Under the pieces are notes generated by a model, which ran no database searches, was not told the DNA's origin, and saw nothing but the letters and a program-made list of their open reading frames with translations. A stretch of 64,000 nucleotides of DNA from Prosopocoilus inquinatus (lineage: Eukaryota > Arthropoda > Insecta > Coleoptera > Lucanidae), in the NCBI GenBank assembly GCA_036172665.1, contig CM069873.1, forward strand, positions 36,012,001 through 36,076,000, written 5' to 3'. Shown here piece by piece: positions 37,443-51,001 of this stretch (positions are counted from its first letter, which is position 1; the number at the start of each line of letters is the position of its first letter). A program made the position numbers and the translations under genes.

Positions 37443-40400
37443 GTACTATCGTTGTTCCTGTGATATATCTAATCGATCCTTACTCATCTATCATGTTATT
37501 TGACGTTTGGATGGACTCCAGTAACTCTGATGTGAGATACAATGTTCTCGGACGCAGCAGAAGCTGGAAATAGTTTTAAACGAAACAACACGCATTAGCG
37601 TTGTTCCTGTGATGTATCTAATCGATCCTTACTCATCTATCATGTTATTTGGCGTTTCGATGGACTCCAGAAACTTTGATGTGAGATACGAAGTTTTCGG
37701 ACGCAGCAGAAGCTGGAAATAGTTTTAAATGAAACAACACCCATTAGCGTTGTTCCTGTGATGTATCTAATGGATCCTTACTCATCTATCATGTTATTTG
37801 ACGTTTCGATGGACTCCAGTAACTCTGATGTGAGATACAAAGGTTTCGGACGCAGCAGAAGCTGGAAATAGTTTTAAACGAAACAACACGCATTAGCGTT
37901 GTTCCTGTGATGTATCTAATCGATCCTTACTCATCTATCATGTTATTTGACGTTTCGATGGACTCTAGTACCTCTGATGTGAGATATGAAGTTTTTGGAC
38001 GCAGCAGGAGCTGGAAATAGTTTTAAACGAAACAACACGCATTACCGTTGTTTCTGTGATGTATCTAATCGATCCTTACTCATCTATCATGTTATTTGGG
38101 GTTTCGATTGACTCCAGTAACTCTGATGTGAGATACAAAGTTCTCGGACGCAGCAGAAGCTGGAAATAGTTTTGAACGAAACAAAACGTATTAGCGTTGT
38201 TCCTGTGATGTATCTAATCGATCCTTACTTATCTACTATGTTATTTGACGTTTCGATGGACTCTAGTAACTCTGATGTGAGATACGAAATTTTCGATCGT
38301 AGCAGAATCTGGAAATAGTTTTAAATGAAACAACACGTATTAGCGTTGTTCCTGTGATGTATCTAATCGATCCTTACTCATCTATCATGTTATTTGACGT
38401 TTGGATATACTCCAGTAACTCTGACGTGAGATACAAAGTTTTCGGACGCAGCAGAAGCTGGAAATAGTTTTAAACGAAACAACACGCATTACCGTTGTTC
38501 CTGTGATGTATCTAATCGATCCTTACTCATCTATCATGTTATTTGGCGTCTCGATGGACTCCAGTAACTCTGACTTGAGATACAAAGATTTCGGACGCAG
38601 CAGAAGCTGGAAATAGTTTTAAACGAAACAACACGCATTAGCGTTGTTCCTGTGATGTATCTAATCGATCCTTACTCATCTATCATGTTATTTGGCGTCT
38701 CGATGGACTCCAGTAACTCTGATGTGAGATACAAAGTTTTCGGACGCAGCAGAAGCTGGAAATAGTTTTAAACGAAACAACACGTATTAGCGTTGTTCCT
38801 GTGATGTATCTAATCGATCCTTATTTATTTATCATGTTATTTGACGTATCGATGGACTCTAGTAACTCTGAGGTGAGATACGAAGTTTTTGGGCGCAGCA
38901 GGACCTGGAAATAGTTTTAAACGAAGCAACACGTATTAGCGTTGTTCCTGTGATGTATCTAATAGATCCTTACTTAGCTACTATGTTATTTGACGTTTCG
39001 ATGGACTCCAGTAACTCTAATGTGAGATACGAAATTTTCGGACGCAGCAGAAGCTGGAAATAGTTTTGAACGAAACAACACGCATTAGCGTTGTTCCTGT
39101 GATGTATCTAATCGATCCTTACTCATCTATCATGTTATTTGACGTTTCGATGGACTCCAGTAACTCTAATGTGAGATACGAAATTTTCGGGCGCAGCAGA
39201 AGCTGGAAATAGTTTTAAACGAAACAACACGCATTAGCGTTGTTCCTGTGATGTATCTAATCGATCCTTACTCATCTATCATGTTATTTGACGTTTCGAT
39301 GGACTCCAGTAACTCTAATGTGAGATACGAAATTTTCGGACGCAGCAGAAGCTGGAAATAGTTTTAAACGAAACAACACGCATTAGCGTTGTTCCTGTGA
39401 TGTATCTAATCGATCCTTACTCATCTATCATGTTATTTGACGTTTCGATGGACTCTAGTAACTCTGATGTGAGATACGAAGTTTTTGGACGCAGCAGGAG
39501 CTGGAAATAGTTTTAAACGAAACAACACGTATTAGCGTTGTTCCTGTGATGTATCTAATCGATCCTTACTCATCTATCATGTTATTTGACGTTTGGATGG
39601 ACTCCAGTAACTCTGATGTGAGATACAAAGTTCTCGGACGCAGCAGAAACTGGAAATAGTTTTGAACGAAACAACACGTACTAGCGTTGTTCCTGTGATG
39701 TATCTAATCGATCCTTACTTATCTATCATGTTATTTGACGTTTGGATGGACTCCAGTAACTCTGATGTGAGATACAAAATTTTCGGACGCAGCAGAAGCT
39801 GGAAATAGTTTTAAACGAAACAACACACATTAGCGTTGTTTCTGTGCTGTATCTAATTGATCCTTACTTATCTATCATCTTATTTGACGTTTCGATGGAC
39901 TCCAGTAACTCTGACGTGAGATACAAAGTTTTCGGACGCAGCAGAAGCTGGAAATAGTTTTGAACGAAACAACACGTATTAGCGTTGTTCCTGTGATGTA
40001 TCTAATCGATCCTTACTTAGCTACTATGTTATTTGACGTTTCGATGGACTCCAATAACTCTGATGTGAGATACAAAGTTTTCGGACGCAGCAGAAGCTGG
40101 AAATAGTTTTAAACGAAACAACACGCATTAGCGTTGTTCCTGTGATGTATCTAATCGATCCTTACTCATCTATCATTATATTTGACGTTTGGATGGACTA
40201 CAGTAACTCTGATGTCAGATACAAAGTTTACGGACGCAGCAGAAGCTGGAAATAGTTTTAAACGAAACAACACGCATTAGCGTTGTTCCTGTGATGTATC
40301 TAATCGATCCTTACTCATCTATCATGTTATTTGGCGTTTCGATGGACTCCAGAAACTTTGATGTGAGATACGAAGTTTTCGGACGCAGCAGAAGCTGGAA

Positions 40401-40571
40401 ATAGTTTTAAATGAAACAACACGCATTAGCGTTGTTCCTGTGATGTATCTAATGGATCCTTACTCATCTATCATGTTATTTGACGTTTCGATGGACTCTA
40501 GTAACTCTGATGTGAGATACGAAGTTTTTGGACGCAGCTGAAGCTGGAAATAGTTTTAAATGAAACAACAC
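37443..40571. repeat. 21-monomer module (3,129 bp), first form
   Basis: It opens with the altered marker 'gtactatcg' (t for g at position 7) and a 'caatgttctcgg' back. From the F unit at 38635 to its end, including E at 38784, three J-type units at 38933-39379 and the divergent K unit at 39827, it matches the following module at an offset of exactly 3,129 bp. Its first half differs: G at 37592, a unit with 'aaaggtttcgg' at 37741, and an odd unit with 'ggggtttcgattg' at 38039. Confidence 0.92.
39827..39975 (+). repeat. Subtype K, the most divergent monomer, copy 1
   Basis: It is defined by 'acattagcgttgtttctg', 'gtgctgtatctaattg', 'cttatctatcatcttattt' and 'ctgacgtgag'. This is an unusual number of private changes in one unit. 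The subtype is confined to the right part of the window. Confidence 0.92.
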
Positions 40572-43500
40572 GTACTAGCGTTGTTCCTGTGATATATCTA
40601 ATCGATCCTTACTCATCTATCATGTTATTTGACGTTTGGATGGACTCCAGTAACTCTGATGTGAGGTACAAAGTTTTCGGACGCAGCAGAAGCTGGAAAT
40701 AGTTTTAAATGAAACAACACGCATTAGCGTTGTTCCTGTGATGTATCTAATGGATCCTTACTCATCTATCATGTTATTTGACGTTTCGATGGACTCTAGT
40801 AACTCTGAGGTGAGATACGAAGTTTTTGGACGCAGCAGGAGCTGGAAATAGTTTTAAACGAAACAACACGTATTAGCGTTGTTCCTGTGATGTATCTAAT
40901 CGATCCTTACTCATCTATCATGTTATTTGACGTTTGGATGGACTCCAGTAACTCTGATGTGAGATACAATGTTCTCGGACGCAGCAGAAGCTGGAAATAG
41001 TTTTGAACGAAACAACACGTATTAGCGTTGTTCCTGTGATGTATCTAATCGATCCTTACTCATCTATCATGTTATTTGGCGTCTCGATGGACTCCAGTAA
41101 CTCTGATGTGAGATACAAAGTTTTCGGACGCAGCAGAAGCTGGAAATAGTTTTAATCGAAACAACACGCATTAGCGTTGTTCCTGTGATGTATCTAATCG
41201 ATCCTTACTCATCTATCATGTTATTTGACGTTTGGATGGACTCCAGTAACTCTGATGTGAGATACAAAGTTCTCGGACGCAGCAGAAGCTGGAAATAGTT
41301 TTGAACGAAACAACACGTATTAGCGTTGTTCCTGTGGTGTATCTAATCGATCCTTATTTATTTATCATGTTATTTGACGTATCGATGGACTCTAGTAACT
41401 CTGATGTGAGATACGAAGTTTTTGGGCGCAGCAGGACCTGGAAATAGTTTTAAACGAAGCAACACGTATTAGCGTTGTTCCTGTGATGTATCTAATAGAT
41501 CCTTACTTATCTATCATGTTATTTGACGTTTGGATGGACTCCAGTAACTCTAATGTGAGATACGAAATTTTCGGGCGCAGCAGAAGCTGGAAATAGTTTT
41601 AAACGAAACAACACGCATTACCGTTGTTCCTGTGATGTATCTAATCGATCCTTACTCATCTATCATGTTATTTGGCGTCTCGATGGGCTCCAGTAACTCT
41701 GACTTGAGATACAAAGATTTCGGACGCAGCAGAAGCTGGGAATAGTTTTAAACGAAACAACACGCATTAGCGTTGTTCCTGTGATGTATCTAATCGATCC
41801 TTACTCATCTATCATGTTATTTGGCGTCTCGATGGACTCCAGTAACTCTGATGTGAGATACAAAGTTTTCGGACGCAGCAGAAGCTGGAAATAGTTTTAA
41901 ACGAAACAACACGTATTAGCGTTGTTCCTGTGATGTATCTAATCGATCCTTATTTATTTATCATGTTATTTGACGTATCGATGGACTCTAGTAACTCTGA
42001 GGTGAGATACGAAGTTTTTGGGCGCAGCAGGACCTGGAAATAGTTTTAAACGAAGCAACACGTATTAGCGTTGTTCCTGTGATGTATCTAATAGATCCTT
42101 ACTTAGCTACTATGTTATTTGACGTTTCGATGGACTCCAGTAACTCTAATGTGAGATACGAAATTTTCGGACGCAGCAGAAGCTGGAAATAGTTTTGAAC
42201 GAAACAACACGCATTAGCGTTGTTCCTGTGATGTATCTAATCGATCCTTACTCATCTATCATGTTATTTGACGTTTCGATGGACTCCAGTAACTCTAATG
42301 TGAGATACGAAATTTTCGGGCGCAGCAGAAGCTGGAAATAGTTTTAAACGAAACAACACGCATTAGCGTTGTTCCTGTGATGTATCTAATCGATCCTTAC
42401 TCATCTATCATGTTATTTGACGTTTCGATGGACTCCAGTAACTCTAATGTGAGATACGAAATTTTCGGACGCAGCAGAAGCTGGAAATAGTTTTAAACGA
42501 AACAACACGCATTAGCGTTGTTCCTGTGATGTATCTAATCGATCCTTACTCATCTATCATGTTATTTGACGTTTCGATGGACTCTAGTAACTCTGATGTG
42601 AGATACGAAGTTTCTGGACGCAGCAGGAGCTGGAAATAGTTTTAAACGAAACAACACGTATTAGCGTTGTTCCTGTGATGTATCTAATCGATCGTTACTC
42701 ATCTATCATGTTATTTGACGTTTGGATGGACTCCAGTAACTCTGATGTGAGATACAAAGTTCTCGGACGCAGCAGAAGCTGGAAATAGTTTTGAACGAAA
42801 CAACACGTACTAGCGTTGTTCCTGTGATGTATCTAATCGATCCTTACTTATCTATCATGTTATTTGACGTTTGGATGGACTCCAGTAACTCTGATGTGAG
42901 ATACAAAATTTTCGGACGCAGCAGAAGCTGGAAATAGTTTTAAACGAAACAACACACATTAGCGTTGTTTCTGTGCTGTATCTAATTGATCCTTACTTAT
43001 CTATCTTCTTATTTGACGTTTCGATGGACTCCAGTAACTCTGACGTGAGATACAAAGTTTTCGGACGCAGCAGAAGCTGGAAATAGTTTTGAACGAAACA
43101 ACACGTATTAGCGTTGTTCCTGTGATGTATCTAATCGATCCTTACTTAGCTACTATGTTATTTGACGTTTCGATGGACTCCAATAACTCTGATGTGAGAT
43201 ACAAAGTTTTCGGACGCAGCAGAAGCTGGAAATAGTTTTAAACGAAACAACACGCATTAGCGTTGTTCCTGTGATGTATCTAATCGATCCTTACTCATCT
43301 GTCATTATATTTGACGTTTGGATGGACTACAGTAACTCTGATGTCAGATACAAAGTTTACGGACGCAGCAGAAGCTGGAAATAGTTTTAAACGAAACAAC
43401 ACGCATTAGCGTTGTTCCTGTGATGTATCTAATCGATCCTTACTCATCTATCATGTTATTTGGCGTTTCGATGGACTCCAGAAACTTTGATGTGAGATAC

Positions 43501-43700
43501 GAAGTTTTCGGACGCAGCAGAAGCTGGAAATAGTTTTAAATGAAACAACACGCATTAGCGTTGTTCCTGTGATGTATCTAATGGATCCTTACTCATCTAT
43601 CATGTTATTTGACGTTTCGATGGACTCTAGTAACTCTGATGTGAGATACGAAGTTTTTGGACGCAGCTGAAGCTGGAAATAGTTTTAAATGAAACAACAC
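40572..43700. repeat. 21-monomer module p, copy 1
   Basis: It opens with marker A, then B with 'gaggtgagatac' and a 'caatgttctcgg' unit. It continues with F, 'ttctcgg', E with 'cctgtggtg', an F with 'gatgggctcc', E, three J units, a B unit with 'gaagtttctgg', a unit with 'atcgttactc', K (42956), D, C with 'ctgtcatt', G, and a closing B with 'gcagctgaag'. Length is exactly 21 x 149. It recurs at 52343-55471 with one monomer gained and one lost. Confidence 0.93.
42956..43104 (+). repeat. Subtype K monomer, copy 2
   Basis: It lies 3,129 bp after the K unit at 39827. It has an additional change, 'tatcttctta', shared only with the copy at 54876. Confidence 0.92.
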
Positions 43701-44892
43701 GTACTAGCGTTGTTCCTGTGATATATCTAATCGATCCTTACTCATCTATCATGTTATTTGACGTTTGGATGGACTCCAGTAACTCTGATGTGAGGTACAA
43801 AGTTTTCGGACGCAGCAGAAGCTGGAAATAGTTTTAAATGAAACAACACGCATTAGCGTTGTTCCTGTGATGTATCTAATGGATCCTTACTCATCTATCA
43901 TGTTATTTGACGTTTCGATGGACTCTAGTAACTCTGATGTGAGATACGAAGTTTTTGGACGCAGCAGGAACTGGAAATAGTTTTAAACGAAACAACACGT
44001 ATTAGCGTTGTTCCTGTGATGTATCTAATCGATCCTTACTCATCTATCATGTTATTTGACGTTTGGATGGACTCCAGTAACTCTGATGTGAGATACAATG
44101 TTCTCGGACGCAGCAGAAGCTGGAAATAGTTTTAAACGAAACAACACGCATTACCGTTGTTCCTGTGATGTATCTAATCGATCCTTACTCATCTATCATG
44201 TTATTTGGCGTCTCGATGGACTCCAGTAACTCTGATGTGAGATACAAAGTTTTCGGACGCAGCAGAAGCTGGAAATAGTTTTAATCGAAACAACACGCAT
44301 TAGCGTTGTTCCTGTGATGTATCTAATCGATCCTTACTCATCTATCATGTTATTTGGCGTTTCGATGGACTCCAGTAACTCTGATGTGAGATACAAAGTT
44401 TTCGGACGCAGCAGAAGCTGGAAATAGTTTTGAACAAAACAACACGTATTAGCGTTGTTCCTGTGATGTATCTAATCGATCCTTACTTAGCTACTATGTT
44501 ATTTGACGTTTCGATGGACTCCAATAACTCTGATGTGAGATACAAAGTTTTCGGACGCAGCAGAAGCTGGAAATAGTTTTAAACGAAACAACACGCATTA
44601 GCGTTGTTCCTGTGATGTATCTAATCGATCCTTACTCATCTATCATTATATTTGACGTTTGGATGGACTACAGTAACTCTGATGTGAGATACAAAGTTTA
44701 CGGACGCAGCAGAAGCTGGAAATAGTTTAAATCGAAACAACACGCATTAGCGTTGTTCCTGTGATGTATCTAATCGATCCTTACTCATCTATCATGTTAT
44801 TTGGCGTTTCGATGGACTCCAGAAACTTTGATGTGAGATACGAAGTTCTCGGACGCAGCTGAAGCTGGAAATAGTTTTAAATGAAACAACAC
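43701..44892. repeat. 8-monomer module q, copy 1
   Basis: The order is A, B with 'gcaggaactgg', a 'caatgttctcgg' unit, F after 'attaccg', a 'ggcgtttcg' unit ending 'gaacaaaac', D, C ending 'agtttaaatcg', and G with 'gcagctgaag'. The last four monomers correspond to the end of the long HOR (7597-8192). The module recurs at 55472 and starts again at 63220. Confidence 0.93.
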
Positions 44893-46233
44893 GTACTAGC
44901 GTTGTTCCTGTGATATATCTAATCGATCCTTACACATCTATCATGTTATTTGACGTTTGGATGGACTCCAGTAACTCTGATGTGAGGTACAAAGTTTTCG
45001 GACGCAGCAGAAGCTGGAAATAGTTTTAAATGAAACAACACCCATTAGCGTTGTTCCTGTGATGTATCTAATGGATCCTTACTCATCTATCATGTTATTT
45101 GACGTTTCGATGGACTCTAGTAACTCTGATGTGAGATACGAAGTTTTTGGACGCAGCAGGAGCTGGAAATAGTTTTAAACGAAACAACACGTATTAGCGT
45201 TGTTCCTGTGATGTATCTAATCGATCCTTACTCATCTATCATGTTATTTGACGTTTGGATGGACTCCAGTAACTCTGATGTGAGATACAATGTTCTCGGA
45301 CGCAGCAGAAGCTGGAAATAGTTTTGAACGAAACAACACGTATTAGCGTTGTTCCTGTGATGTATCTAATCGATCCTTACTCATCTATCATGTTATTTGA
45401 CGTTTGGATGGACTCCAGTAACTCTGATGTGAGATACAAAGTATTCGGACGCAGCAGAAGCTGGAAATAGTTTTAAACGAAACAACACGCATTAGCGTTG
45501 TTCCTGTGATGTATCTAATCGATCCTTACTCATCTATCATGTTATTTGGCGTTTCGATGGACTCCAGTAACTCTGATGTGAGATACAAAGTTTTCGGACG
45601 CAGCAGAAGCTGGAAATAGTTTTGAACGAAACAACACGTATTAGCGTTGTTCCTGTGATGTATCTAATCGATCCTTACTTAGCTACTATGTTATTTGACG
45701 TTTCGATGGACTCCAATAACTCTGATGTGAGATACAAAGTTTTCGGACGCAGCAGAAGCTGGAAATACTTTTAAACGAAACAACACGCAATAGCGTTGTT
45801 CCTGTGATGTATCTAATCGATCCTTACTCATCTATCATTATATTTGACGTTTGGATGGACTACAGTAACTCTGATGTCAGATACAAAGTTTACGGACGCA
45901 GCAGAAGCTGGAAATAGTTTTAAACGAAACAACACGCATTAGCGTTGTTCCTGTGATGTATCTAATCGATCCTTACTCATCTATCATGTTATTTGGCGTT
46001 TCGATGGACTCCAGAAACTTTGATGTGAGATACGAAGTTTTCGGACGCAGCAGAAGCTGGAAATAGTTTTAAATGAAACAACACGCATTAGCGTTGTTCC
46101 TGTGATGTATCTAATGGATCCTCACTCATCTATCATGTTATTTGACGTTTCGATGGACTCTAGTAACTCTGATGTGAGATACGAAGTTTTTGGACGCAGC
46201 TGAAGCTGGAAATAGTTTTAAATGAAACAACAC
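44893..46233. repeat. 9-monomer module r, copy 1
   Basis: The first six monomers follow the opening of the long HOR (1-894): A, the unit after 'aacaacac' beginning 'ccattag', 'caatgttctcgg', 'aaagtattcgg', 'ggcgtttcg' and D. This copy has 'cttacacatc' in the marker, 'aatacttttaaacg' at the end of D and 'gcaatagcg' at the start of C. It then passes to G and B units. It is repeated at 48618 and in altered form at 56664. Confidence 0.93.
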
Positions 46234-47425
46234 GTACTAGCGTTGTTCCTGTGATATATCTAATCGATCCTTACTCATCTATCATGTTATTTGACGTTTG
46301 GATGGACTCCAGTAACTCTGATGTGAGGTACAAAGTTTTCGGACGCAGCAGAAGCTGGAAATTGTTTTAAATGAAACAACACGTATTAGCGTTGTTCCTG
46401 TGATGTATCTAATCGATCCTTACTCATCTATCATGTTATTTGACGTTTGGATGGACTCCAGTAACTCTGATGTGAGATACAAAGTTTTCGGACGCAGCAG
46501 AAGCTGGAAATAGTTTTAAACGAAACAACACGCATTACCGTTGTTCCTGTGATGTATCTAATCGATCCTTACTCATCTATCATGTTATTTGGCGTCTCGA
46601 TGGACTCCAGTAACTCTGATGTGAGATACAAAGTTTTCGGACGCAGCAGAAGCTGGAAATAGTTTTAATCGAAACAACACGCATTAGCGTTGTTCCTGTG
46701 ATGTATCTAATCGATCCTTACTCATCTATCATGTTATTTGACGTTTGGATGGACTCCAGTAACTCTGATGTGAGATACAAAGTTCTCGGACGCAGCAGAA
46801 GCTGGAAATAGTTTTGAACGAAACAACACGTATTAGCGTTGTTCCTGTGATGTATCTAATCGATCCTTATTTATTTATCATGTTATTTGACGTATCGATG
46901 GACTCTAGTAACTCTGATGTGAGATACGAAATTTTCGGGCGCAGCAGAAGCTGGAAATAGTTTTGAACGAAACAACACGTATTAGCGTTGTTCCTGTGAT
47001 GTATCTAATCGATCCTTATTTATTTATCATGTTATTTGACGTATCGATGGACTCTAGTAACTCTGATGTGAGATACGAAATTTTCGGGCGCAGCAGAAGC
47101 TGGAAATAGTTTTAAACGAAACAACACGCATTAGCGTTGTTCCTGTGATGTATCTAATCGATCCTTACTCATCTATCATTATATTTGACGTTTGGATGGA
47201 CTACAGTAACTCTGATGTCAGATACAAAGTTTACGGACGCAGCAGAAGCTGGAAATAGTTTTAAACGAAACAACGCGCATTAGCGTTGTTCCTGTGATGT
47301 ATCTAATGGATCCTTACTCATCTATCATGTTATTTGACGTTTCGATGGACTCTAGTAACTCTGATGTGAGATACGAAGTTTTTGGACGCAGCTGAAGCTG
47401 GAAATAATTTTTAATGAAACAACAC
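46234..47425. repeat. 8-monomer module, type a, copy 2
   Basis: It repeats the module at 36251 unit for unit, including 'gaaattgtttt' after the marker, the doubled E/J chimera (46830 and 46979) and the 'aacaacgc' junction before the last unit. It differs by substitutions, such as 'ggaaatag' in the second unit where 36251 has 'ggaagtag'. Length is exactly 8 x 149. Confidence 0.93.
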
Positions 47426-48617
47426 GTACTATCGTTGTTCCTGTGATATATCTAATCGATCCTTACTCATCTATCATGTTATTTGACGTTTGGATGGACT
47501 CCAGTAACTCTGATGTGAGATACAATGTTCTCGGACGCAGCAGAAGCTGGAAATAGTTTTAAACGAAACAACACGCATTAGCGTTGTTCCTGTGATGTAT
47601 CTAATCGATCCTTACTCATCTATCATGTTATTTGGCGTCTCGATGGACTCCAGTAACTCTGATGTGAGATACAAAGTTTTCGGACGCAGCAGAAGCTGGA
47701 AATAGTTTTAAACGAAACAACACGTATTAGCGTTGTTCCTGTGATGTATCTAATCGATCCTTATTTATTTATCATGTTATTTGACGTATCGATGGACTCT
47801 AGTAACTCTGAGGTGAGATACGAAGTTTTTGGGCGCAGCAGGACCTGGAAATAGTTTTAAACGAAGCAACACGTATTAGCGTTGTTCCTGTGATGTATCT
47901 AATAGATCCTTACTTAGCTACTATGTTATTTGACGTTTCGATGGACTCCAGTAACTCTAATGTGAGATACAAAATTTTCGGACGCAGCAGAAGCTGGAAA
48001 TAGTTTTAAACGAAACAACACACATTAGCGTTGTTTCTGTGCTGTATCTAATTGATCCTTACTTATCTATCATCTTATTTGACGTTTCGATGGACTCCAG
48101 TAACTCTGACGTGAGATACAAAGTTTTCGGACGCAGCAGAAGCTGGAAATAGTTTTGAACGAAACAACACGTATTAGCGTTGTTCCTGTGATGTATCTAA
48201 TCGATCCTTACTTAGCTACTATGTTATTTGACGTTTCGATGGACTCCAATAACTCTGATGTGAGATACAAAGTTTTCGGACGCAGCAGAAGCTGGAAATA
48301 GTTTTAAACGAAACAACACGCATTAGCGTTGTTCCTGTGATGTATCTAATCGATCCTTACTCATCTATCATTATATTTGACGTTTGGATGGACTACAGTA
48401 ACTCTGATGTCAGATACAAAGTTTACGGACGCAGCAGAAGCTGGAAATAGTTTTAAACGAAACAACACGCATTAGCGTTGTTCCTGTGATGTATCTAATC
48501 GATCCTTACTCATCTATCATGTTATTTGGCGTTTCGATGGACTCCAGAAACTTTGATGTGAGATACGAAGTTCTCGGACGCAGCTGAAGCTGGAAATAGT
48601 TTTAAATGAAACAACAC
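47426..48617. repeat. 8-monomer module k, copy 1
   Basis: It opens with the altered marker 'gtactatcg', then F, E with 'gaggtgagatac', J-like with 'acaaaattttcgg', the divergent K unit (48022), D, C and G with 'gcagctgaag'. Length is exactly 8 x 149. It recurs with an extra final monomer at 51002. Confidence 0.92.
48022..48170 (+). repeat. Subtype K monomer, copy 3
   Basis: It retains 'tatcatctta', as in the unit at 39827. The J-like unit before it has 'acaaaattttcgg', a hybrid spelling also seen before the K unit at 51598. Confidence 0.92.
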
Positions 48618-49958
48618 GTACTAGCGTTGTTCCTGTGATATATCTAATCGATCCTTACACATCTATCATGTTATTTGACGTTTGGATGGACTCCAGTAAC
48701 TCTGATGTGAGGTACAAAGTTTTCGGACGCAGCAGAAGCTGGAAATAGTTTTAAATGAAACAACACCCATTAGCGTTGTTCCTGTGATGTATCTAATGGA
48801 TCCTTACTCATCTATCATGTTATTTGACGTTTCGATGGACTCTAGTAACTCTGATGTGAGATACGAAGTTTTTGGACGCAGCAGGAGCTGGAAATAGTTT
48901 TAAACGAAACAACACGTATTAGCGTTGTTCCTGTGATGTATCTAATCGATCCTTACTCATCTATCATGTTATTTGACGTTTGGATGGACTCCAGTAACTC
49001 TGATGTGAGATACAATGTTCTCGGACGCAGCAGAAGCTGGAAATAGTTTTGAACGAAACAACACGTATTAGCGTTGTTCCTGTGATGTATCTAATCGATC
49101 CTTACTCATCTATCATGTTATTTGACGTTTGGATGGACTCCAGTAACTCTGATGTGAGATACAAAGTATTCGGACGCAGCAGAAGCTGGAAATAGTTTTA
49201 AACGAAACAACACGCATTAGCGTTGTTCCTGTGATGTATCTAATCGATCCTTACTCATCTATCATGTTATTTGGCGTTTCGATGGACTCCAGTAACTCTG
49301 ATGTGAGATACAAAGTTTTCGGACGCAGCAGAAGCTGGAAATAGTTTTGAACGAAACAACACGTATTAGCGTTGTTCCTGTGATGTATCTAATCGATCCT
49401 TACTTAGCTACTATGTTATTTGACGTTTCGATGGACTCCAATAACTCTGATGTGAGATACAAAGTTTTCGGACGCAGCAGAAGCTGGAAATACTTTTAAA
49501 CGAAACAACACGCAATAGCGTTGTTCCTGTGATGTATCTAATCGATCCTTACTCATCTATCATTATATTTGACGTTTGGATGGACTACAGTAACTCTGAT
49601 GTCAGATACAAAGTTTACGGACGCAGCAGAAGCTGGAAATAGTTTTAAACGAAACAACACGCATTAGCGTTGTTCCTGTGATGTATCTAATCGATCCTTA
49701 CTCATCTATCATGTTATTTGGCGTTTCGATGGACTCCAGAAACTTTGATGTGAGATACGAAGTTTTCGGACGCAGCAGAAGCTGGAAATAGTTTTAAATG
49801 AAACAACACGCATTAGCGTTGTTCCTGTGATGTATCTAATGGATCCTCACTCATCTATCATGTTATTTGACGTTTCGATGGACTCTAGTAACTCTGATGT
49901 GAGATACGAAGTTTTTGGACGCAGCTGAAGCTGGAAATAGTTTTAAATGAAACAACAC
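48618..49958. repeat. 9-monomer module r, copy 2
   Basis: It repeats 44893-46233 at an offset of 3,725 bp (25 x 149). I saw no difference when reading the two side by side, including the rare 'cttacacatc', 'aatactttt' and 'gcaatagcg' spellings. Confidence 0.93.
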
Positions 49959-51001
49959 GTACTAGCGTTGTTCCTGTGATATATCTAATCGATCCTTACT
50001 CATCTATCATGTTATTTGACGTTTGGATGGACTCCAGTAACTCTGATGTGAGGTACAAAGTTTTCGGACGCAGCAGAAGCTGGAAATTGTTTTAAATGAA
50101 ACAACACGTATTAGCGTTGTTCCTGTGATGTATCTAATCGATCCTTACTCATCTATCATGTTATTTGACGTTTGGATGGACTCCAGTAACTCTGATGTGA
50201 GATACAAAGTTTTCGGACGCAGCAGAAGCTGGAAATAGTTTTAAACGAAACAACACGCATTACCGTTGTTCCTGTGATGTATCTAATCGATCCTTACTCA
50301 TCTATCATGTTATTTGGCGTCTCGATGGACTCCAGTAACTCTGATGTGAGATACAAAGTTTTCGGACGCAGCAGAAGCTGGAAATAGTTTTAATCGAAAC
50401 AACACGCATTAGCGTTGTTCCTGTGATGTATCTAATCGATCCTTACTCATCTATCATGTTATTTGACGTTTGGATGGACTCCAGTAACTCTGATGTGAGA
50501 TACAAAGTTCTCGGACGCAGCAGAAGCTGGAAATAGTTTTGAACGAAACAACACGTATTAGCGTTGTTCCTGTGATGTATCTAATCGATCCTTATTTATT
50601 TATCATGTTATTTGACGTATCGATGGACTCTAGTAACTCTGATGTGAGATACGAAATTTTCGGGCGCAGCAGAAGCTGGAAATAGTTTTGAACGAAACAA
50701 CACGTATTAGCGTTGTTCCTGTGATGTATCTAATCGATCCTTACTCATCTATCATTATATTTGACGTTTGGATGGACTACAGTAACTCTGATGTCAGATA
50801 CAAAGTTTACGGACGCAGCAGAAGCTGGAAATAGTTTTAAACGAAACAACGCGCATTAGCGTTGTTCCTGTGATGTATCTAATGGATCCTTACTCATCTA
50901 TCATGTTATTTGACGTTTCGATGGACTCTAGTAACTCTGATGTGAGATACGAAGTTTTTGGACGCAGCTGAAGCTGGAAATAATTTTTAATGAAACAACA
51001 C
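49959..51001. repeat. 7-monomer module, type a, shortened copy
   Basis: It matches 46234-47425 but lacks one monomer. Only one E/J chimera is present (50555), and the following C unit (50704) begins 'gtattag' rather than 'gcattag'. The second E/J unit and the C unit therefore appear to have fused inside the first third of the monomer, removing exactly 149 bp. Confidence 0.92.

Noticed and set aside
39678..39826. Further marker monomer, because it begins 'gtactagcg' (also 42807 and 54727)
   Set aside because: It has 'gatgtatct' rather than 'gatatatct', and its body matches the 'attggcg...aaaattttcgg' unit of the long HOR (4172), so the c is a separate change.
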